Source: Mnemiopsis leidyi (Eukaryota; Ctenophora; Tentaculata; Lobata; Bolinopsidae). Taken from it: DNA of 26,374 bases. Within the stretch, counting starts at the first letter, position 1; every line of letters starts with the position of its first letter. The translations under genes and the position numbers were made by a program. The notes under the pieces are model-generated. The model searched no databases. It was not told the origin of the DNA and was given only the letters and a program-made list of their open reading frames with translations. The stretch spans positions 14,937 through 41,310 of the forward strand of contig JH152696.1 of NCBI GenBank assembly GCA_000226015.1. Direction: 5' to 3'. Below, one piece after another: positions 19,507 to 26,374 of the stretch.

Positions 19507-22500
19507 ATGAACCAGACAACGAGAGGAGTAATAGTGCTGATAGGAGCCGTCTTAATTCACATCACTCTAGGAGTGCTCTACTGCTTCGGTTTGTGGAAGT
19601 TCTTTATTTGACTTTGTTTCTACCAGATGATTTGCAAGTTTTTATATTTTGCAGTTTATCGTAAAGTAGGCGTTCTAGGACGTTTTGTGTGCCTAATCAA
19701 GATTCTTGTCGATAAGAGAATTACAAATAATTCTTCTTTTGTCAGGAAACTTCAGTACGTATCTAGTGTCGTTCCTTCGATCTAGAACCAGCTATGATGA
19801 AGTCAGATTCACTGTGAGTCTTTGTTCTAATAGATCTATCAGCACCACACTCTTGGTGAACGCTAGTCTTTAGAAATAGACTGACCTTTCTTGCATAAGT
19901 CGAACTTGTCTTATTATGCCTACTAGGGCCCCGTTTAAGTTATTAGAAATAGCAGATGTCAACTCTTGACTGGTTAAAAGAAAGTAGCGTGTTCTTATAT
20001 TTTACATTTCGAATAAGGTTTGAATAATGAATATACCAAATCAATCTCTCAGAATACACAATGGATATTGACGCTGACGGTGTGCGGCCAAGGAACCACC
20101 ATGTTTGTTGGGGGGCTCCTCGAGCGGAAAATCGGCACACGCCTCACCATTCTCTTTGGATGTGTCTTTCATACGTGAGTTTTATTAACTTGTTCTCGAA
20201 TTCGTTTGTTTTCCTGGTGTGTTCGTTCAATCGTCTGTTCAGTCACCGACCAAGTCTCTGTCTCTAAAGTAAGATGATATATATCGGTGTCTATGCTTTT
20301 CTAACCTCTTGAGACAGTTTGGCCTAATTTCACCTTTCTATCCTAGATTAACAGCAGCCTTATCGTTTTACGCTGTGCATTCCTTTTACTCCCTCATCAT
20401 AACATATGGTTTACTTTTTGGTTTTGGAATTGGGATCGCATACTCCCCCTCCATGACACTCGCTATGAAGGTCTGTATTTACTTGTTGATCTTAACATAG
20501 CCCTCAACTTTTAAATTTAAAATGTTCGTTTGTTAGCAAAATCTGCTTTTCGCGAGTTTTGATTTTAAATCAAAAAAATAAATATAAATGACCATAAGCC
20601 AAAAAACACGATTTACGAAATGGTGCACAATTTTGGATTTTACATTTACCCATAATTTTCCATTTACCCATAATTTACCTATCCGCATGGCAATGTTTGT
20701 ACCCTTACCTAACCTGCCTTGTTACAGTGGCTACCAACATACAAAGGAGTAGTGGCGGGAAGTGTAGTTGCTGGATTTGGTATGGGAGCTATGGTATTTA
20801 ACCCGATTATAACAACTTTTATCAACCCTAATAACACTAGCCCTGAATATGCTCCTTACGCTGATCATCCTAGTGAAAAGTTTGTCTTTATTCGTGAATT
20901 TGTCATATTTTCATAAATCTGTCTTTCCATTTAATTAAAGTTCTTTCCATTCAATTGACTTATCTGCTTCTAAAAATTCTAGAGCAATGATAATCCAACA
21001 CTGTCAGGCGATATATGCTACACATTATCCGCACATAAAATTATCATTCGTATCATATGAGCCGGTTTATTCTGCATCCCATCTATTCCCTCATCTTTTT
21101 CTTGTCCCCCCTTTTCCTAACTTCATCCACTTCCCCCCACTCTCTTGCTCCTTGCTCCCCCTCCTCTTCCATTCACCCGCCGGCCTTCTCCTCCACCCTT
21201 CTCCAGTCTCACCGCCCCCACCCCCACTTCAAAATGAACACTTTTTGATCGTTTCATAATTATTAGCGAGTATTAATGTGAATTTACTTTTTGGTTGAAA
21301 TTTGAAATTTAAATTAATTTTCTGATACCCGGTCAGGTATTTCAAAGACCCTGAAAACAAAGCTATATTGGACAGAGTACCCTACTGTTTCCTGGTTATG
21401 GCTGCTTTCTTTGTCGGTCTCCAAACTATCGGAAATTTACTCCTCAAACAAGCTCCTGTAATTTTTGAAGATTTTTACGTTAGTAGATCAACGTTCAAGC
21501 ATTTTGTAGGTGTTGTAAAACTTCTCCACGCAGGAATTTTTTTATTTTTTCAGTAATGTTAATTATCATTAAAATTGAGCCTCAATGAAATGATGCACGA
21601 AATCATGTAAAACATGACGTTTACACAGCAGGTTTTCCCTGAACAAACCCTAATTAATGCCCCCAGCATTTCATTGTTTAATTTGTACTTTTTTGATAAA
21701 AGTTTCAAATCAATCTATCAAAAAGATCGCCCAACTTTGCTCTTTAGTGGAAACTACTCACTTTTTCGAGTGTTGATAACCCCCAACTACCCAGGAATCA
21801 GGAGATAACGGAGTGTCCCCCTCCCTCCAACAAGACAGCACTGCTTCCAGCCATCTCCTTCAGGAAGGGGCAACTGGAGAGTTGTCTCCTCTACAGATTA
21901 TCAAACACAGGGACTTCTGGATACTATGGTTTACTTTTGTGTGCAATAACCAGGGCATCTGTTACGTCAGCACCTACTGGAAGGTAGGAGATTTAGTAGG
22001 AGATTTAGTAGGAGATTTAGCAGGAGATTTAGCTGGAGATTTAGCTGGAGATTTAGCAGGAGATTTAGCAGGAGATTTAGCAGGAGATTTTGTAGGAGAT
22101 TTAGCAGGAGATTTTGTAGGAGATTTAGCAGGAGATTTAGTAGGAGATTTAGCAGGAGATTTTGTAGGAGATTTTGTAGGCGATTTTGTAGGAGATTCAG
22201 TAGGAGATTTAGCAGGAGATTTAGTAGGAGATTTAGTAGGAGATTTAGCAGGAGATTTAGCAGGAGATTTACTAGGAGATTTACTAGGAGATTTAGTAGG
22301 AGATTTAGTAGGAGATTTAGTAGGAGATTTAGTAGGAGATTTAGCAGGAGATTTTGTAGGAGATTTAGTACGAGATTTAGTAGGAGGGGGCCTGGTGTGT
22401 CTCTAAAAGCTTCTCTTCTCACACGATCCCCTCCCTGCGAAGCTACTTTCGGGGACAAGATCCCCTTATTATATATAGTTGGATTTTGATGGGCTTTTCT

Positions 22501-24108
22501 GCTCGAGGATGCTGGGTTAGATTCGATGGGTTAGGTTAGGTTAATTTGGTAGGTGATTTGAAATGATTTAACTTTTAAAATCAGATTTTAAAATTATTAA
22601 TCTTTTTAGTCGTTCGGCCAAGGTTTTATATCAGACGACTTGTTCTTAGCTGCGATAGGATCCGCTGCCAGCATTGGCAATGCAATCAGCCGGATAATTT
22701 GGGGCGGTTTTGGCGACAAACTTGGATTTAAGGTGAGAATTTTAGACGAGTTTGATCACTGCATGTTGTTCCCTGAATCAGCTCCAACTATTGCATGAAA
22801 TACAACTAGAGAGACTAGCCATATTATACCAGAATATTATCAAGAGACCAATCGTTAACTGAGATTCGTGGAAGGGAAATCCATTTTTTTGTCTTAATCA
22901 ATTAATCTTAATTTTACTTTTGAATAAAAGTGGGAAAATGCAAATTACTTCTCTCTCAGGTGGCAATGTGTTCGTTGCAAGCAATATTCGCTCTTCTTCA
23001 CATCGTCATGTACTTCACTTCTCTTCACGGAAAATGGGGCTACGCCGTTTTCGTATTTTGCCTCTTCTTTTGTGTGGGAGGTACGTTTTTTCCGACTAAC
23101 GATAACCAATATTTTCACCCAAAATGATCGGGCATTTGCATTGTATCCACTACTTAACTATCAACTGTGACTCGACACGCATGGTTACGTTTCATCCTCC
23201 GTACCGTTGAAAAATATTTGTCTTTTCTCACATATCGTCAGTTAACTGTGAACAACATAGAAATTTTTTCAGGACCCATTGCGCGATTTAGGCACAACTT
23301 TTACAAGAATGATTTTATCTTGCTAGAGAGTAGAGCTATACAAATTAGATTTGAGTCTCTACTACAAACGTTTCTGGCTAGTTTCCATTAAATGTTTATG
23401 TTAACTTTCAGGCAGTTTTTCCTTGCTTCCAGCCGCAACTATAAGAAGATTTGGGACCTTACATTCTACTGCTAATTACGGACTAGTTTTCACCGCGGCC
23501 GTGAGTGAAAATATCTGATATTATTATTATTGTCAATCCCTCGATAATCTGCCTTAAATTCGTTAAAAATTGTCAAAGTTTGGCCGGAAACAAGCACTCT
23601 TCGGATGGTCCCGAAATTTCAATGCTGCGGGCTGCCTCTTCTAACAAAAACTTAAATAAGCTTGTGTACGCAGGTAGTGGGGTCTCTTCTGAACCTGTTG
23701 ATCGCTAACGTAGCTATAGGACACGGTATGTCCCAGCAACATGTACAGTGGATTGTTGCTGTCTTTCTGGTCATCGGTTGTGTTAATTCTGCTTTCTTTA
23801 AGGTGAGTAAACGGCTTGCTTTTCAACGTTTCGTAGTTACGTAGCTTGTGAATTTTAAAGTTGACAATCGTTGAACAATTTATCATAATTATATTACGGT
23901 GATTCAGCTTGAAACTTCTCGTAAAATTCAATAGCAGGGCAGGAAAACATTTTTTGCTCGAAACAATACTTTTCGACATTGAAATTTCCATTTCAGTGCT
24001 GAAATGACAGAAAAATTAAATCAAATATTTTTACAGTTCCGTGGATGCCCATGTGTAAGACAGCGAGGCGAAGACTACGGTTATTCCTCCGTTCCTTATT
24101 CAGAGTAG
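19507..24108 (+). CDS. Major facilitator superfamily transporter, monocarboxylate/oxalate-formate type, 12 exons
   Basis: Exons: 19507-19588, 19746-19813, 20053-20174, 20347-20470, 20728-20879, 21337-21457, 21795-21983, 22610-22732, 22960-23080, 23412-23500, 23674-23802, 24037-24108. All are GT-AG and in phase, giving 463 aa. Twelve hydrophobic spans are visible. The MFS motif A after TM2 is GGLLERKIGTR (residues 70-80), with its half-repeat after TM8 (WGGFGDKLGFK). The long loop between TM6 and TM7 is polar and probably cytosolic. The layout and the YCFGNFSTYL start of the N-terminal domain fit the oxalate:formate antiporter/monocarboxylate porter group, so the cargo is probably a small organic anion; the exact substrate is unknown. 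Exon 7 ends at a 5' splice site that is the first of 33 tandem 12-bp units. The ATG is preceded by CCAG plus one base, so an upstream noncoding exon or trans-splice site is possible. Confidence 0.9.
21077..21231 (+). repeat. Polypyrimidine tract, about 155 nt, in transporter intron 6
   Basis: The plus strand is overwhelmingly C and T with few purines (for example CTTGTCCCCCCTTTTCC and CTCCTTGCTCCCCCTCC). It ends in a C/CA-rich run. It lies mid-intron, about 100 nt before the exon 6-7 region is resumed downstream at 21337, so it is not a simple 3' splice-site tract. Open frames across it (up to 90 codons) are low-complexity artefacts. Confidence 0.85.
21984..22388 (+). repeat. 12-bp tandem repeat, 33 full copies, starting exactly at the exon 7 donor of the transporter
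   Basis: The unit is GTAGGAGATTTA, with variants GCA, GCT and CTA at the first three bases and T for A at the last. Thirty-three copies run 21984-22379 without any insertion or deletion, then a partial copy. The first unit's GTAGGA is the intron's 5' splice site (AAG|GTAGGA). Read in the exon's frame, the units encode V/A-G-D-L tetrapeptides and stay open to a TAA at 22404-22406. Confidence 0.98.
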
Positions 24109-24137
24109 CTCCATCCCTCCACAAGTTTGTTGTAGAC

Positions 24138-24143
24138 AATAAA
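24138..24143 (+). terminator. Polyadenylation signal (AATAAA) of the transporter gene
   Basis: AATAAA lies 30 nt after the stop codon and is followed by T/G-containing sequence. A short 3' UTR is implied. Confidence 0.6.
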
Positions 24144-24993
24144 ATTATTGGGTACTTATAAGCTTATACGGTTGTATAGCGTGTACTATATTAAGAGTGA
24201 AGCAATAAGGAGACCAGACAATCTCGGTAATTATTTTGTTTATTAAACTTTGTGCTGTAAATATTTGACTTGAAATCATTTTATCAGGATATCGCCCAAT
24301 CAAATTTTGGGCGGTTAAACGCTGGCGTTATCTTACCTTAACATCTAATGTCATCTAAATTTTAATTTGTTTTGTTTATTTACTTGGTACTGATTACGAT
24401 TATCATCTTTTTTGAATAATTTTGTTTACGTGTGCAAAATATTGAACATTGAAATTTTTTGATGTATGTTTTTTAATCATTTGGCTGAATCTAAAATTTT
24501 GATTTGTTTGTATTTGTATTAGTTATGGGTCATAAATCGTTTACATCACGGGTTTTGATCGATATTTATCTGCCACAACTGACTCGGAGTCAGTGTCTCC
24601 TCAATGGTCAATCGCTGTGATAAAATACACAATAGTTGTGACCCTTTCCGAAAAACACATTTCTCTATTATTCATCTTCAAACCATCTATAAAAAATTAT
24701 ATCATTTCAAACCTTAAATATACAATTCATCAATACGAAACAGTAGGCAGAAAGAGATGGAAATTATTAAAATATTTTCGCGTCGGGGGAGAGGTCACGA
24801 ATAACAGGTGATACCGTGCTTGATATCGATTAGCCATCACTTTCAAATTCTCAATCGATGTGACATGATACGAAAATTCGTGACCATTCCCCGAAATGCC
24901 TAGATAAATGCAGGTCCCTGGTCCACTTCTCCAATACCTAGGGACTTATAAGCTTATATTAGCTTTAAATGAAATTGTTTGTCGAAGCTAAGA
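24144..24993. other. Downstream intergenic region, no gene seen
   Basis: The region is AT-rich with no protein-like frame. ACTTATAAGCTTATA, which contains the palindrome TATAAGCTTATA, occurs at 24154-24168 and again at 24944-24958. A diverged direct repeat of about 50 bp (CAATCG(C/A)TGTGA ... GTGACC) is seen near 24607 and 24853. These may be remnants of old repeats. Confidence 0.6.
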
Positions 24994-25570
24994 GCATTTA
25001 GCCTGTTAAAATAGAAACTTAACCTGATGTGTTGGGTTCAGTTATGCTATATGAAGACTGAGGGCACAATGCATAAATGGCATATATATAGTGGGATCGT
25101 CAAGTGGATGCTCTGCTAGGTCCAGATTAGGCTTGCTTAAACGGACTATTCACTTCATCAAACAGAGAAGGGCCTTCTATCTTGCTATAGGCCGCAGTCA
25201 ATTTTTCTTTTTCAGTGTGCTCATTCAAGTGTGTTTTTCAATTCACTGCAATCATTTCTGTTGACTGTTACTTTTTGCTACATAAGTACATATTACAGTG
25301 GCCTGGGGGTGCAGAATTATAAAGTCGCTAGGCATCTGAGCTCATAAACTAATGTTTATGTCAGTTAAGTTGCCTAGGCCAGATGTGTCACTGACCCACG
25401 AGCAGCTGAATACAGTGATAGCAATCACTTATTTCTTGAATCAATAACTTAGATATGGTGACAAATTCTACAACCACAGATTTCATTTGGCGAACTCACA
25501 GTGGTTTTAGCATAACTGAACCCAACACATTAAGTTAGGTTTCCATTTTAAGTTCTAACAGGCTAAATGC
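24994..25570. mobile_element. MITE-like element with about 56/63-bp terminal inverted repeats
   Basis: The left arm 24994-25049 starts GCATTTAGCCTGTTA and ends GTGTTGGGTTCAGTTATGCTA less its first base. The reverse complement of 25508-25570 matches it at 52 of 56 aligned bases with one 7-nt gap. The interior of about 460 bp has no coding frame, so it would be non-autonomous. I see no convincing target-site duplication at the two ends, so the superfamily is not assigned. Confidence 0.85.
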
Positions 25571-25796
25571 ATAATTCGGGATTGCAAGCTATCCGTCCAG
25601 CCTAGCCGGCCTAAAATCCACAGTCACGGGTCAACATTTCGTAAAATAGGGCTTTCCAAAAACGACGAAGGAGCCGCGCATTCAAAAGTGACACATTTCT
25701 CCAACAGTGACGAGTTTTGCGGAGGAAGACACCTTTCAGCGCTTGTGACGCGCGCTACAGAATCGGTCTCCAAAACAAATTATGACACAATTTTGG

Positions 25797-25872
25797 AAAA
25801 GCGTCCTGTTTTCAAATCATGACGCACTAGGAAAAAAGCGTCCTCTTTCAAAATCATGACGCGCTTGGAGAA
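25797..25872. repeat. 37-bp tandem duplication, 2 copies plus a diverged third
   Basis: AAAAGCGTCCT followed by a T/C-rich run and AAATCATGACGC occurs at about 25797 and 25834. A weaker upstream relative lies near 25775 (CAAATTATGACAC). The surrounding block, 25610-25930, is more GC-rich than its flanks, with no protein recognised. Confidence 0.8.
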
Positions 25873-26046
25873 AAACCAGGAGCACCCGAGAGCAAAATTG
25901 CAGAATTTTGGCCGGACACGCACGACGAAATTTTCCTTAACTTTCGTTGTCGATATGTCATAGATCGGCTTGAAAAATTCAGCTCAGGGAACTTATAAAT
26001 TTGTTTGCACTTCAGGACAGTAAAGTATGGGAAATTATAAACATAC

Positions 26047-26374
26047 CTGTGGTAAGATAGAAGACCAAACACAAGGAAACATCATATTGACGAACGATTA
26101 TTTTTTGTTCCGAACCTTGAATAACAGGAAATTGAACTATATGATTTTAATTAAACTTTGCAGATAGTTAGACAATCATAAGATACACAATCTGAGCTGA
26201 GCAAGTTTGAAGAAATTTGTACGTCTGTTATCAGAGATACAAGGTCAAACGCAAGAAAATATCGTATTTGGTGTTGAATTTTTGCCGGATTCCCGAATAA
26301 CAGGAGTTTGAAGGATATGATTTTGATTAAAAATTGCAAGTAGTTAGACAATCATAAAATACATCATCTGAGCA
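26047..26374. repeat. Tandem repeat of about 177 bp, nearly 2 copies, running off the right edge
   Basis: GAATAACAGGA, then ATATGATTTT(A/G)ATTAAA, GTTAGACAATCATAA and ATCTGAGC occur from 26119 and again from 26295 (spacing 176). Earlier parts of the unit align from 26047 and 26225 (spacing 178). Copies are roughly 75 percent identical by eye. The array continues beyond the window. Confidence 0.9.

Noticed and set aside
21967-22458. Minus-strand frame of 163 codons (repeating NLLL)
   Set aside because: It is the antisense of the 12-bp repeat. Its openness follows from the unit sequence, and it has no start context or conserved flank.

Overview
The window is nuclear DNA from an animal. It is AT-rich, its genes are split by canonical GT-AG introns, intergenic spaces are 0.5-4 kb, and it carries minisatellites and a MITE-like inverted-repeat element. 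Two genes belong to the ciliary/centrosomal repertoire (SDCCAG8 and ZMYND10 homologues) and one is a class A GPCR, so the source is a ciliated metazoan. Compact genes and tandem-repeat-rich introns suggest an invertebrate, perhaps an early-branching one. I cannot name the phylum from the sequence.

Layout. 1-221: 55-bp tandem repeat running off the left edge. 901-9494 (+): a 12-exon GMC flavoprotein oxidoreductase, 598 aa after joining, with every junction in phase. Its intron 7 holds an intronless GPCR on the opposite strand (4114-5190). 10704-12554 (+): intronless SDCCAG8 homologue. 13042-14406 (+): intronless ZMYND10 homologue. 14909-15642 (+): a small three-exon gene for a 134-aa single-pass membrane protein with a mitochondrial-type N terminus, unrecognised. 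15832-19506: no gene seen. 19507-24108 (+): a 12-exon, 12-TM major facilitator of the monocarboxylate/oxalate-formate type (463 aa). 24144-26374: no gene, a 577-bp inverted-repeat element and a tandem repeat running off the right edge.

How the genes relate. SDCCAG8 (basal body) and ZMYND10 (dynein-arm assembly) lie head to tail about 0.5 kb apart and both serve cilia. The oxidoreductase, the transporter and the small membrane protein show no obvious shared pathway, so this looks like an ordinary stretch of chromosome rather than a functional cluster.

Most unusual features. Tandem repeats repeatedly sit on or beside splice sites. Five copies of a 55-bp unit each carry the 3' splice site and start of GMC exon 7. 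Four copies of a 93-bp unit each carry the 3' splice site of exon 11. Thirty-three uninterrupted copies of a 12-bp unit start exactly at the 5' splice site of transporter exon 7, and they remain open in the exon's own frame. In addition, all five plus-strand genes have an AG dinucleotide 0-1 nt before the start codon, which would fit spliced-leader trans-splicing or 5'-UTR introns.
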